Notes: generated by a model from the sequence alone, not told the origin. DNA of 64,000 nt from Kineococcus sp. TRM81007 (GCF_022669155.1 NZ_JALBVB010000044.1:94627-158626), one strand, 5' to 3'. Shown: positions 39,593 through 48,598, counted from the stretch's first letter. Numbers and translations are program-made.

Positions 39593-39644
39593 TTGCGGCG
39601 CGAGAACCCCGAGCCTAACCTCCTTTCATAAGCTGAAACTTATG
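39593..39644 (+). promoter_or_regulatory. Promoter and ArsR-type operator
   Basis: TTGCGG (39593-39598), 17 bases, TAACCT (39616-39621), then the inverted repeat CATAAG-CTGAAA-CTTATG at 39627-39644 right at the predicted start site. A repressor there would block initiation; the ArsR protein encoded two genes on is the obvious candidate. Confidence 0.65.
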
Positions 39645-39656
39645 GAGGGAGTGGCC

Positions 39657-40319
39657 GTGATCCCCGATCCCCTGGCCGCGGCGGGCCTGGTGACCCGCGC
39701 GGTGCGCAGCTCCACCCGGGACGGCGCACCGACGAAGGTCGCCGTCGCCCACCGCACCTACCCCACCGGCGCCGAGGACCTGTGGAGCGCCCTGACCGAC
39801 GCCGAGCGCATCCCCCGCTGGTTCCTGCCGGTCAGCGGCGACCTGCACGTGGGCGGCCGCTACCAGCTGGAGGGCAACGCCGGGGGCCTCGTCGAACGCT
39901 GCGAGCGGCCGCGGTCCTTCGCCCTGACCTGGGAGATGGGCCCGGCGGTGTCCTGGCTGCAGGTGCGGCTCGTCCCCGACGGCGCCGGCACCCGCCTGGA
40001 GCTGACGCACGAAGCTCCCGTGGACCCCGGGTTCTGGGAGGAGTTCGGCCCCGGCGCCGTGGGCGTCGGCTGGGACCTCGCCCTGGTGGGGCTGGGGCTG
40101 CACCTGGCGAGCGGAACGGCGGTGGACCCGGCCGCCGCCGCGGCCTTCAGCACCTCCCCCGAGGGCGTCGCGTTCGTCGAGCGGGCCGCCGCGGGGTGGG
40201 CCGAGGCCGCCGTGACCGACGGCGACGAGCCCAGCGGGGCGCGCGCGGCCGCCGAACGCACGACGGCCTTCTACACGACCGTCCCCGACGGCGCCGGCGA
40301 GGAGGACACCGGCGCGTGA
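39657..40319 (+). CDS. SRPBCC (AHSA1-like) family protein
   Basis: 220 aa START-like ligand-binding fold: YPTGAEDLWSALTDAERIPRWFLPVSGDLHVGGRYQLEGNAGG near residue 38 is the AHSA1/CalC signature. GTG at 39657 with GGAGGGAG upstream; the ATG at 39642 lies inside the operator. Its stop overlaps the ArsR start, a frequent pairing in actinobacteria. Ligand unknown. Confidence 0.87.
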   Translation: MIPDPLAAAGLVTRAVRSSTRDGAPTKVAVAHRTYPTGAEDLWSALTDAERIPRWFLPVSGDLHVGGRYQLEGNAGGLVERCERPRSFALTWEMGPAVSWLQVRLVPDGAGTRLELTHEAPVDPGFWEEFGPGAVGVGWDLALVGLGLHLASGTAVDPAAAAAFSTSPEGVAFVERAAAGWAEAAVTDGDEPSGARAAAERTTAFYTTVPDGAGEEDTGA

Positions 40320-40705
40320 GCGGGGACGTCTTCACCGCGCTCGGCGACCCCACCCGCCGACGGGTCCTGGAACTGCTCACCGCAGGTGAGCGCAGCGTCG
40401 GCGAGGTCGTCGCGGCGCTGCGGGAGCACGGGGCGATCTCCCAGCCGGCGGTGTCCCAGCACCTGGGGGTGCTGCGCACCGCCGGTCTGGTCGCCGTGCG
40501 CTCCGAGGGCACCCGACACCTGTACGGCCTCGACGCGTCCGGCGTCGGCGCGGCCCGGGAGTGGCTGGACCGGCTCGCGCGGGCCGCCGACCCCCTGGCA
40601 CCGTTCGCGCAACCGCTGGACGCGCTGGCGACCGAGGTGGCGCGGGGCCGCCGCGCACGCCGGTCCACCGTCGCGGGCGACGAGCCGGACGAGCGCTCGG
40701 CCTGA
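40316..40705 (+). CDS. ArsR family transcriptional regulator
   Basis: 129 aa winged helix: DVFTALGDPTRRRVLELLTAGERSVGEVV and recognition helix ISQPAVSQHLGVLRTAGLV. No metal-binding Cys motif, so not a metal sensor; of the type paired with SRPBCC proteins. GTG at 40316 overlaps the upstream stop (GTGA). Likely represses its own operon at 39627-39644. Confidence 0.9.
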   Translation: MSGDVFTALGDPTRRRVLELLTAGERSVGEVVAALREHGAISQPAVSQHLGVLRTAGLVAVRSEGTRHLYGLDASGVGAAREWLDRLARAADPLAPFAQPLDALATEVARGRRARRSTVAGDEPDERSA

Positions 40706-40728
40706 CCGGGGCCGGCGCTCGGCGACGG

Positions 40729-41769
40729 CTACGACCCGGCGGCCGGAGCGCTCGCGCGAGAACCCCGCCAGGCACCCACCAGGAGGGAGGCGGTCAGCGC
40801 GACGGCGGCCGCCCGCCACAGCAGCTCCCCGCCGAACCCCTCGCCGAGGGCGGTGTCGACGACCGTGGTGCCCCAGTAGAGGGTCAGCGCGCCGTAGAAC
40901 CACGCCTTCATGCGCGAGCGGCGCCGCCGGGGCTCGTCGGAGCCCTCCACGAGCCGCAGGGCGTGCACCTCGGGCGCGCCGAACTCGTCCCGGGGGTGGG
41001 CGCTGCCGCTGTCGCGCCAGTAGCCGCGGGCCTCCTCCACGCGGTCGCGCACGTCGCCGCGGGTCAGGTGGAAGCGCCCGCGCAGGACGCCGGCCAGGCG
41101 CTCGAACCACTCCCCCGGGTCGCCGGTGGCAGCGCGCGCGTCCAGGGCTGCGGGGCGCTGCGGGAGCTTCAGCCCGGCCACGACCAGCGCGGCGGAGGCG
41201 AGCAGCACCAGCGGCACCGGCAGCTCCCCCAGCGCCGGGCGGTCCCGCAGCGCGTCGGCCGCGGCGGCTCCGGCGACCACGCCGGCGGCACCCGCTGCGG
41301 CCCACGCCCACCCTCGCTCCAGCCGGCCGTCGCGGCGCTCGAGCACGCCCCACGCGGCGCCGGTCCACCCGGCGGCGGTCGCGGCCAGCACGGCCAGTGC
41401 GGCGGGGGTGACGGGGGTCGTCCACCCCTGCGTCACGAGCAGCAGGACGCCGCCCAGGGAACCGCCCCAGCCCGCTCCCAGCAGGCACAGGGTCCAGCGG
41501 TCGCGCGGGGAGCCGCCGTCCAGGTCGACGGCGGCACGCCGCTCCACGGGCACGCGCTCGCGGGCGACCTCGGCGGCGTGCTCGTCGGCGGGGCCGAACA
41601 GCTCCTCGGCGGGCCGACCGGACTCCCGGCAGGCCAGCCGGGCCTCCTCGGCGGCCTCCTCGGCGACGGGAGCGGGCACGCCGTGCTCCACGGCGAGCCG
41701 CACCCGCAGGCGATCGCCCCACCGCTCGTCCTCGGGGCTCGGCCAGCGCTGCTGCACCGGTGCGCTCAC
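40729..41769 (-). CDS. Membrane protein of a PadR-linked pair
   Basis: 346 aa. A cytosolic helical N-terminus (about 1-85) rich in Glu/Ala/Arg, then four hydrophobic helices (about 90-185), a soluble stretch with GDVRDRVEEARGYWRDSG, and two more helices at the end. No named domain recognised. GTG at 41769 overlaps the PadR stop (GTGA) and has GGGAG upstream. Small membrane proteins coupled to PadR genes are common, with unknown role. Confidence 0.75.
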   Translation of the reverse strand: MSAPVQQRWPSPEDERWGDRLRVRLAVEHGVPAPVAEEAAEEARLACRESGRPAEELFGPADEHAAEVARERVPVERRAAVDLDGGSPRDRWTLCLLGAGWGGSLGGVLLLVTQGWTTPVTPAALAVLAATAAGWTGAAWGVLERRDGRLERGWAWAAAGAAGVVAGAAAADALRDRPALGELPVPLVLLASAALVVAGLKLPQRPAALDARAATGDPGEWFERLAGVLRGRFHLTRGDVRDRVEEARGYWRDSGSAHPRDEFGAPEVHALRLVEGSDEPRRRRSRMKAWFYGALTLYWGTTVVDTALGEGFGGELLWRAAAVALTASLLVGAWRGSRASAPAAGS

Positions 41770-42152
41770 GGGGTGCTCCCGTCCGCTCGTCGTCCCCCGG
41801 CGGCTGCGGCCGCCGGGGAGGTGTCGGGGGCCAGCAGGTCCGCCACGGCCGCGGCGAAGGGCTGCCAGCCGCGGCGCAGCGCCTCCAGGCGTGCGTGGCC
41901 GGCACCGGTCAGGGTGAAGACCTTGCGGCCGGGCCCACCGGCGCCCTCCTGCCACGCGGAGGTCAGGACCCCGTCCTGCTCCAGGCGGTTCAGCACCGGG
42001 TACAGCGCCCCGCCCTTGACGGGGCCGATGCCGGCGGACTGGAGCTGCTGGGCCACGGCGTACCCGTGGGCGCTGCCGCGCGCCAGGACCGCCAGCGCGC
42101 ACGTGGTGAGCACGCCGCGCTGCCAGTCGGGGTTCCCGCCGTCCGCGTCCAC
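41766..42152 (-). CDS. PadR family transcriptional regulator
   Basis: 128 aa short PadR: DWQRGVLTTCALAVLARGSAHGYAVAQQLQSAG and GPVKGGALYPVLNRLEQDGVLTSAW. GTG start at 42152. A perfect 8-4-8 inverted repeat lies 20 bases upstream, the likely autoregulatory site; the co-transcribed membrane protein is probably its target. Confidence 0.9.
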   Translation of the reverse strand: MDADGGNPDWQRGVLTTCALAVLARGSAHGYAVAQQLQSAGIGPVKGGALYPVLNRLEQDGVLTSAWQEGAGGPGRKVFTLTGAGHARLEALRRGWQPFAAAVADLLAPDTSPAAAAAGGRRADGSTP

Positions 42153-42171
42153 CCGCTCATCGTGGCACCGG

Positions 42172-42191
42172 CTAGTCGAGATGTCGACTAG
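42172..42191. promoter_or_regulatory. PadR operator
   Basis: CTAGTCGAGATGTCGACTAG, perfect 8-bp arms around GATG, with outer CCG/CGG also paired one base farther out. Located between kdpE stop side and the PadR start. Confidence 0.7.
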
Positions 42192-42227
42192 TCGGTGCCC
42201 GGAACACCGCCCGGCCCCGGGAGGCGG

Positions 42228-42908
42228 TCACAGCTCGAAGCGGTAGCCCATCCCCGGCTCGGTGATCAGGTGGCGCGGCTGCGCCGGCGCCTCCTCCAGC
42301 TTGCGGCGCAGCTGCGCGACGTAGACGCGCAGGTAGTTCGTCTCCCGCCCGTACGCCGGGCCCCACACCTCCTTCAGCAGCTCGGTCTGCGTGACGAGCC
42401 GGCCGGCGCGGGTGACGAGGACCTGCAGCAGGTGCCACTCGGTGGGGGTCAGCTTCACCGGCTCGCCGTGCCGGGTGACGGTGCGCCGCGCCAGGTCCAC
42501 GCGCAGGGCGCCGGCCTCCACGACCTCCGGGGCACCGCCCTCCCCCGCGGCGCCGCGGCGCACGGCGGCGCGCAGCCGCGCCAGCAGCACGTCCATCGCG
42601 AACGGCTTGGTGACGTAGTCGTCCGCGCCGGCGTCGAGGGCGTCGACGGTGTCCGCGGAGGAGGTGCGGGCGGTGAGCACGATGATCGGCACGTCGGTCC
42701 AGCCGCGCAGCCCGGCGATGACGTCCAGGCCGTCCAGGTCGGGCAGCCCGAGGTCCAGCAGCACCACGTCCGGGTGCGTGCTCGCGGCGGCCTCCAGCGC
42801 GGTGGCGCCGTCGGGGGCGGCGGTGACGTCCCAGCCGCGGGCGGACAGGTTGATGGCCAGGGCCCGGCGCAACCCGGCCTCGTCGTCGACGACCAGGACG
42901 CGGCTCAC
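42228..42908 (-). CDS. kdpE: Response regulator KdpE
   Basis: 226 aa OmpR family. Receiver with VVDDEAGLRR, phospho-Asp in LLDLGLPDLDG, Lys in VTKPFAMD; C-terminal winged helix ending LITEPGMGYRFEL, the KdpE form. GTG at 42908 overlaps the kdpD stop (GTGA). Would activate kdpFABC, which is not in this window. Confidence 0.93.
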   Translation of the reverse strand: MSRVLVVDDEAGLRRALAINLSARGWDVTAAPDGATALEAAASTHPDVVLLDLGLPDLDGLDVIAGLRGWTDVPIIVLTARTSSADTVDALDAGADDYVTKPFAMDVLLARLRAAVRRGAAGEGGAPEVVEAGALRVDLARRTVTRHGEPVKLTPTEWHLLQVLVTRAGRLVTQTELLKEVWGPAYGRETNYLRVYVAQLRRKLEEAPAQPRHLITEPGMGYRFEL

Positions 42909-45496
42909 CCGCCCACCTCCGCGGGGCGCCCGGGCCGGGGCGCCGGACCCGCGGGCGCGGCACCCGCCAGCGGCAGCGCGAGCACCATCGTCAGGCCGCC
43001 GCCGGGGGTGTCCTCGGCGTCCAGCCGCCCGCCGACGGCCTCGGTCAGCCCCCGCGCCACCGCCAGGCCCAGGCCCAGGCCCAGACCGGCGCCGGAGCGG
43101 TCCCCCAGGCGCTGGAAGGGGGTGAACGCCCGCTCCTTCGCCGCCCCGGGCAGGCCGGGCCCGTGGTCGACGACGAGGAGCTGGGCGCTGCGCCGCCCCT
43201 CCTCGACGGCCACGGCCCCCACGACCTCCACCGGTGCCCCGGCGCCGTGGCGCACGGCGTTCTGCACGAGGTTCGCCACGACGCGCCGCAGCAGGCCGGG
43301 ATCGGTGGACACCGCCGGCAGGTCCTCGGGGAGCTCCAGCCGGACGCGACCGGGCGGGGCCTCGGCGACGACCGCGGGCACCACCTCGTCGAGGCCGGTC
43401 GCGACGAGGTGCGGCCGCACGACGCCGCTGCGCACGCGGGTCAGGTCCAGCAGGTCGTCGATGAGCTGCTGCAGGCGGTCGGCGGACTCGGCCACCGAGG
43501 CCAGCAGCTCCGCCTCGTCCTCCGGCCGCAGGGTCAGCTCCTCGTCGCGCAGCCCGTCCACGGACGCCTTCAGCGTCGCCAGCGGGGTGCGCAGGTCGTG
43601 CGAGACGGCCGTCAGCAGCGCCCCGCGCACCGCGTCGCCCTCCTCCAGGCGGCGCACCTGCGCGGCCTCGGCGCGCAGCCGCTGCCGCTGGCGCAGCGCG
43701 GCGATCTGCGCGGCGAACGCCTCCAGCACGCGCCGGTCGCCGGCGGCCAGCAGCCGCCCGCGCAGCGCGAGGGACGCGGTGGCGTCGACGACGACCTCCG
43801 CGTCCCCCTCGGCCGGCGAGGCGCACGGCGGGTCCCCGGACGAGGCGACGCACGTCCACGGCGCGGACGGGCCGGTGCGCTCCAGCCAGGACGCCGAGGT
43901 GACGGCGAAGGTGGTGCGGGTGTGCTCCAGGGCCTCGGCGAGCGGGTCCTCGGCGGCCATGACGGTGCGGGTCAGCACGGACAGCGCCTCCGTCTCGGCG
44001 CGGCTGCGGGCGGCCTGCTCGGTGCGGCGCGCGGCGCGGTCGACCGTGCTGGAGACCGCGAGCGCCACGAGGACGAACACGCCGAGGGCGACGGCGTTGG
44101 CGGGCTGGGCGATGGTCAGCCGCCCCGTCGGCTGGGTGAAGAACCAGTTCACCGCCAGGCTCGCCACGAGCGCGGCGGCCACGGCGGGGAGCAGCCCGCC
44201 GACGAGCGCGGCGGCGACGACCACGACGAGGAACGCCATGAGGTCGGTCGAGAGGTCCTGGCGCGGGAACGTGCCCAGCAGGGCCGTCAGCACCGCCGGG
44301 CCGCCCAGCGCGAGGACCCACCCGAGCAGCCGGCGCCCGCCCGACAGCGCCGCGCGCGCCCGCGGCGGCAGCCGCAGCCCGGCGGGCTGCTCCTCGTGGG
44401 TGACGACGAGCACGTCGACCGCCCCGGCCCCGCGCACGACGGCGTCGCCCACACCGGCGCGGAACAGCGCGGCCAGCCGCCCGTGCCGGCTGGCGCCGAC
44501 GACGAGCCTGCTGGCGTTGACGCCGCGGGCGAACTCCAGCAGGGCGCCGGCCACGTCGTCGCCGACGACGCGGTGGTAGCTGCCGCCGAGGGACTCCACG
44601 AGGGTGCGCTGCTCGGCCAGCCGCGCCGGGGAGGTGCGCACCAGGCCGTCGCCGCTGGCGACGTGCACGGCGTGCAGCTCACCCCCGGCGCCGCGGCCGG
44701 CGAGGCGCGCGGCCCGGCGCACCAGGGTGGAGCCCTCGGGGCCGCCGGTGAGGGCGACGACGACGCGCTCGCGCGCCGGCCAGGTCTGCTCGATGCCCTG
44801 CTGGGCGCGGTAGCGCTCCAGGCCCTCGTCGACGCGGTCGGCCAGCCACAGCAGCGCCAGCTCGCGCAGGGCGGTGAGGTTGCCGGTGCGGAAGTAGTTC
44901 GAGCGGGCCGCGTCCACCCGCCCGGCCGGGTAGACGTTGCCGTGGGAGAGCCTGCGCTGCAGCGCCTCCGGCGTCATGTCGACGAGCTGGACCTGCTCGG
45001 CGCCGCGCAGCACCGCGTCGGGCAGGGTCTCGCGCTGCTCGACGCCGGTGATGTGGGCGACGACGTCGTTGAGGGACTCCAAGTGCTGGATGTTCACCGT
45101 GGAGACCACGTCGATCCCGGCCTCCAGCAGTTCCTGCACGTCCTGCCAGCGCTTGGCGTGGCGCGAACCGGGCGCGTTGGTGTGGGCGAGCTCGTCGACG
45201 ACGGCGACCTCGGGGTGGCGGCGCAGCACCGCGTCGAGGTCCATCTCGGACAGCTCGTGGCCGCGGTGGTCGACGACGCGGCGCGGCAGCACCTGAAGGC
45301 CCTCCAGCCGCTCCGCGGTGCACCGGCGCCCGTGGGTCTCGACGACGGCCACGACGACGTCGGTGCCGCGCTCGGCGCGACGCTGCGCCTCGTCGAGCGC
45401 GGCGTAGGTCTTGCCGACGCCGGGGGCGGCTCCGAGGTAGACCCGCAGCCGGCCCCGGCGGTGCTCGTCGGGGTGCTCCCCGGGCCGTTGCTCCAC
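42905..45496 (-). CDS. kdpD: Sensor histidine kinase KdpD
   Basis: 863 aa full-length KdpD. N-terminal KdpD domain (about 14-220) with Walker A GAAPGVGKT and DELAHTNAPGSRHAKRWQDV; UspA-like domain (about 245-365), the c-di-AMP/cytosolic sensing part; DUF4118 four-helix membrane unit (about 395-495); GAF-like region; HisKA with phospho-His AVSHDLRTPLATL (near 630) and HATPase with GLGLGLGLAVARGL. Senses low potassium or osmotic stress. GTG at 45496 lacks a clear ribosome site. Confidence 0.93.
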   Translation of the reverse strand: MEQRPGEHPDEHRRGRLRVYLGAAPGVGKTYAALDEAQRRAERGTDVVVAVVETHGRRCTAERLEGLQVLPRRVVDHRGHELSEMDLDAVLRRHPEVAVVDELAHTNAPGSRHAKRWQDVQELLEAGIDVVSTVNIQHLESLNDVVAHITGVEQRETLPDAVLRGAEQVQLVDMTPEALQRRLSHGNVYPAGRVDAARSNYFRTGNLTALRELALLWLADRVDEGLERYRAQQGIEQTWPARERVVVALTGGPEGSTLVRRAARLAGRGAGGELHAVHVASGDGLVRTSPARLAEQRTLVESLGGSYHRVVGDDVAGALLEFARGVNASRLVVGASRHGRLAALFRAGVGDAVVRGAGAVDVLVVTHEEQPAGLRLPPRARAALSGGRRLLGWVLALGGPAVLTALLGTFPRQDLSTDLMAFLVVVVAAALVGGLLPAVAAALVASLAVNWFFTQPTGRLTIAQPANAVALGVFVLVALAVSSTVDRAARRTEQAARSRAETEALSVLTRTVMAAEDPLAEALEHTRTTFAVTSASWLERTGPSAPWTCVASSGDPPCASPAEGDAEVVVDATASLALRGRLLAAGDRRVLEAFAAQIAALRQRQRLRAEAAQVRRLEEGDAVRGALLTAVSHDLRTPLATLKASVDGLRDEELTLRPEDEAELLASVAESADRLQQLIDDLLDLTRVRSGVVRPHLVATGLDEVVPAVVAEAPPGRVRLELPEDLPAVSTDPGLLRRVVANLVQNAVRHGAGAPVEVVGAVAVEEGRRSAQLLVVDHGPGLPGAAKERAFTPFQRLGDRSGAGLGLGLGLAVARGLTEAVGGRLDAEDTPGGGLTMVLALPLAGAAPAGPAPRPGRPAEVGG

Positions 45497-45593
45497 CCGA
45501 TGATGATGGCTCAGACAGCCCGGTGACCCGCGCCCGCCGGGGGCGGGAGCGACGACGCGGGAGCCGCGCCCTCGACGTGCGGGCCGGTTCGCG

Positions 45594-45622
45594 TTGACAA
45601 CGCGGCCACTGCGAGGTGACTC
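45594..45622 (+). promoter_or_regulatory. Candidate promoter of the GH9 gene
   Basis: Good -35 TTGACA at 45594-45599; a -10 near 45616-45622 (TGACTC region) is poor. The operator follows 14 bases later. Confidence 0.4.
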
Positions 45623-45635
45623 TGTCCGCGCGCTG

Positions 45636-45649
45636 TGAGAGCGCTCTCA
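45636..45649. promoter_or_regulatory. CebR/CelR-like operator
   Basis: TGAGAGCGCTCTCA, a perfect 14-bp palindrome, two bases different from the TGGGAGCGCTCCCA box used by CebR/CelR cellobiose-responsive LacI repressors in other actinobacteria. It sits between promoter and ribosome binding site of the cellulase gene. Confidence 0.75.
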
Positions 45650-45664
45650 ACGAGGAGGGACCAC

Positions 45665-48058
45665 GTGCCGATGCACCCCGCGCGCAAGCGACGCGCCCGC
45701 GCACTGACCGCGGCCACCGCGCTGCTCGCCCCGGTGAGCCTGCTGCTCACCCCGACCGCGGCCCACGCCGCCGACCAGATCGTCAACGGCGCCTTCGACC
45801 AGGGCACCACGGGCTGGACGATCTACCCGAACCCTTCCGTCCAGGACGGCGCCGGCTGCGCCACCGTGCCCGCCTCCACCGCCGCCTACGGCGCGGCGAT
45901 CCAGCAGGAGATCCCGCTCGTGGCCGGGGAGAGCTACAAGCTCACCTTCCGCGCCCGCACCACCCCCGCCACCGAGGGGCCGGTGCGCGTCGTCGTGCAG
46001 GGCGGCGCCGACGTGAACCACCAGCAGTTCTTGCCGGCCGACAAGCCCGCCTTCGCCTCGGCGTTCGGCACCCACGAGTACTACTTCACGGCCGAGCGCG
46101 ACTACCCGAACGCCCAGCTGGCCTTCCAGCAGGACGTCGTCAACCCCGTCGGGTACACGCTGTGCGTGGACGACGTGGTGCTGGAGGGCGGAGCCGAGCG
46201 GCCGCCGTACGTGCCCGAGACCGGCCCGCGCGTGCGCGTGAACCAGGAGACGTACCTGCCGGACGGCCCCAAGGGCGCCACGCTGGTCACCGACGCCACC
46301 ACGTCCCTGCCGTGGGAGCTGAAGGACGCGGCGGGCACCACCGTCGCGAAGGGGACGACGACCCCGCGCGGCGTCGACCCCACTGCGGGCCTGAACGTCC
46401 ACACGATCGACTTCAGCCGCTACGCGGAGGGCGGCACGGGGTACGCGCTCGTGGCCGACGGCGAGACGAGCCACCCGTTCGACATCGGCGAGGCCGCCTG
46501 GGAGCGCCTGCGCGACGACGCGATGACGTTCTTCTACACCAACCGCAGCGGCACCCCGATCTCCGACGAGCTCACCCCCGGCTACGGCCGGGAGGCCGGC
46601 CACGTCGGCGTGGCGCCGAACCAGGGCGACACCGCGGTGCCGTGCCAGAGCCTGGACGACGACTCGCAGGAGATCCTCGTGGCCCAGGGTGACGAGCCCT
46701 GGACGTGCGACTACACCACCGACGTCACCGGCGGCTGGTACGACGCGGGCGACCACGGCAAGTACGTCGTCAACGGCGGCATCGCGGTCGCGCAGCTGCT
46801 GCAGCAGTACGAGCGCAGCCTGCACGCCCCCACCGCGGACCGGGGTGCGCTCGCCGACGGCACCCTGCGCATCCCCGAGGCCGGCAACGGCGTCCCGGAC
46901 GTCCTCGACGAGGCGCGCTGGGAGCTGGAGTGGTTCCTGAAGATGCAGGTGCAGCCGGGCCGCCCCCTGGAGGGGATGGTGTTCCACAAGGTCGCCGACG
47001 TCGACTGGACCGGCCTGCCGCTGGACCCGGCCGCCGACCCGCAGCCGCGCGTGCTGTACCGGCCCTCCACCGCTGCGACGCTGAACGTCGCGGCGACCGC
47101 CGCGCAGGGCGCGCGCCTCTTCGCGGAGTTCGACCCGGCGTTCTCCGAGCGCCTGCTCGCCGCGGCCCGCACCGCCTACGCGGCAGCGCGGGCGAACCCG
47201 GAGCTGTACGCCCCGGCGCCCGACGCGACGCTCGACCCGAACCCGGGCAGCGGCCCGTACGACGACGACGACGTGTCCGACGAGTTCTACTGGGCGGCCG
47301 CAGAGCTGTACCTGACCACGGGTGAGCCGCAGTTCCGCAAGGACGTGCTGCGCTCCCCCGTGCACACCGCCGACGTCTTCCCGGCCGGCGGCTTCGACTG
47401 GGGCCACGTGGGGGCCCTGGGCCGCCTGGACCTGGCCACCGTGCCCAGCCGGCTGGGCAAGCACGAGCTGCGGCAGGTGCGGCGCTCGGTGACCGAGGCG
47501 GCCGACCGCCTCCTGGCCGCCCAGGCGACCCAGCCGTTCGGGCAGGCCTACGCCCCCGAGGACGGCCAGTACGCCTGGGGGTCGAACGCGCAGATCCTGT
47601 CGAACCTGCAGGTCCTGGGCACCGCGTTCGACCTGACGGGGAAGGACGCCTACCGCGACGGCGTGGTCCGCAGCACGGACTACCTGCTCGGGCGCAACGC
47701 GCTGAACAACTCCTACATCACCGGCTACGGGGACGTGTTCTCGCGGAACCAGCACTCGCGGATGTACGCGAACCAGCTGGACCCGGCGTCGCCGAACCCG
47801 CCGGCGGGCACGGTGGCCGGCGGGCCGTACTCGCCCACCGCCACCAGCGGTGACCCGATCACCGCGGCGCTGTTCCCCGACGGCTGCGTGGCGCAGTTCT
47901 GCTACGTCGACGACATCGGCTCGTGGTCGACCAACGAGATCACGATCAACTGGAACGCGCCGATGGCGTGGGTGGCGTCCTTCGTGGCCGACCAGGACTC
48001 CGGGTGCGACGCCGGGCGCGGTCACGGGCGCGGGCACGGCGGCGGCCACCGCGGCTGA
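45665..48058 (+). CDS. Secreted cellulase, GH9 with N-terminal CBM and Ig-like domain
   Basis: 797 aa. Basic N-terminus with hydrophobic run ending AHAADQ, a Sec signal peptide. Then a CBM4/9-like beta-sandwich (about 35-175; VNGAFDQGTTGWTIY), a CelD_N Ig-like domain (about 185-280), and the GH9 catalytic domain with base/nucleophile Asp motif GGWYDAGDHGKYV, active His in NQHSRMYAN, and C-terminal Glu in WSTNEITINWNAP. Inverting endo- or exo-glucanase. GTG 45665 (GGAGGGA upstream) or ATG 45671. Ends in a Gly/His-rich tail. Single-gene unit followed by a strong hairpin. Confidence 0.92.
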   Translation: MPMHPARKRRARALTAATALLAPVSLLLTPTAAHAADQIVNGAFDQGTTGWTIYPNPSVQDGAGCATVPASTAAYGAAIQQEIPLVAGESYKLTFRARTTPATEGPVRVVVQGGADVNHQQFLPADKPAFASAFGTHEYYFTAERDYPNAQLAFQQDVVNPVGYTLCVDDVVLEGGAERPPYVPETGPRVRVNQETYLPDGPKGATLVTDATTSLPWELKDAAGTTVAKGTTTPRGVDPTAGLNVHTIDFSRYAEGGTGYALVADGETSHPFDIGEAAWERLRDDAMTFFYTNRSGTPISDELTPGYGREAGHVGVAPNQGDTAVPCQSLDDDSQEILVAQGDEPWTCDYTTDVTGGWYDAGDHGKYVVNGGIAVAQLLQQYERSLHAPTADRGALADGTLRIPEAGNGVPDVLDEARWELEWFLKMQVQPGRPLEGMVFHKVADVDWTGLPLDPAADPQPRVLYRPSTAATLNVAATAAQGARLFAEFDPAFSERLLAAARTAYAAARANPELYAPAPDATLDPNPGSGPYDDDDVSDEFYWAAAELYLTTGEPQFRKDVLRSPVHTADVFPAGGFDWGHVGALGRLDLATVPSRLGKHELRQVRRSVTEAADRLLAAQATQPFGQAYAPEDGQYAWGSNAQILSNLQVLGTAFDLTGKDAYRDGVVRSTDYLLGRNALNNSYITGYGDVFSRNQHSRMYANQLDPASPNPPAGTVAGGPYSPTATSGDPITAALFPDGCVAQFCYVDDIGSWSTNEITINWNAPMAWVASFVADQDSGCDAGRGHGRGHGGGHRG

Positions 48059-48078
48059 ACCCGGCCCCACCCCGCGAC

Positions 48079-48117
48079 GCGCCCCGTCGCCCGGCACCGT
48101 GCCGGGCGGCGGGGCGC
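48079..48117 (+). terminator. Strong terminator hairpin after GH9
   Basis: 19-base arms GCGCCCCGTCGCCCGGCAC and its complement with a single mismatch and a one-base centre, 21 bases after the cellulase stop. Very stable; no T-tract follows. Confidence 0.7.
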
Positions 48118-48123
48118 CGCGCG

Positions 48124-48429
48124 TCAGGGACCCTCGGGGCGCCGCTCGCCGAGAGCGGCGGTGCAGGCGGCGAGGTCCTGGCGCAGCCGGTGCTGCCCGG
48201 TGCTCCCGAGGGGTTCCAGCATCCGCCGTTCCACCGCGCGCACGGCGGCGCTCGCCGAGCGCAGCAGTTCGCGCCCGTCCGCGGTCAGCTCGGCGGGCAG
48301 CGCCCGGCCGTGCGGGGCGGTGCCGGGGCGGGTGACCAGCCCTCGCTCCTCCAGGCCGCGCAGCACACCGTTCGTGGCCTGGCGGGTGACGAACGCCCCG
48401 CGCGCCAGCTCGGCGTTGGACAGCCCCGG
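48124..48429 (-). pseudogene. MarR family regulator, 5'-truncated remnant
   Basis: The last ~100 codons of a MarR gene: GLSNAELARGAFVTRQATNGVLRGLEERGLV is the second half of the winged helix, followed by the C-terminal dimer helices up to the stop. The first third (dimer helix and first part of the winged domain) is missing: upstream codons are unrelated sequence that is antisense to the facing VOC remnant. The frame stays open to 48549 but has no sensible start. Unlikely to bind DNA. Confidence 0.75.
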
Positions 48430-48598
48430 CCTCGGCGTCGCGCTGTGGCTGCGCGCCGACGACGCGCAAGAGCTGCACGACGACCTGGCCGCCGCCGGCA
48501 CACCGATCCTCAGCACCCCGGTCGACGGACCGTTCGGGCGCACCTTCACCTTCGCCGACCCCGACGGCTACGCCGTCACGGTCCACGACGGCGCCTGA
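48419..48598 (+). pseudogene. VOC family (bleomycin-resistance-like) protein, 5'-truncated remnant
   Basis: The last ~58 codons of a glyoxalase/VOC gene: VALWLRADDAQELHDDLAAAG then PVDGPFGRTFTFADPDGYAVTVHDGA and stop. The N-terminal half of the domain is absent; upstream codons are antisense to the MarR remnant. The two remnants share the bases around 48419-48429. With their promoters gone neither should be expressed. Confidence 0.75.
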
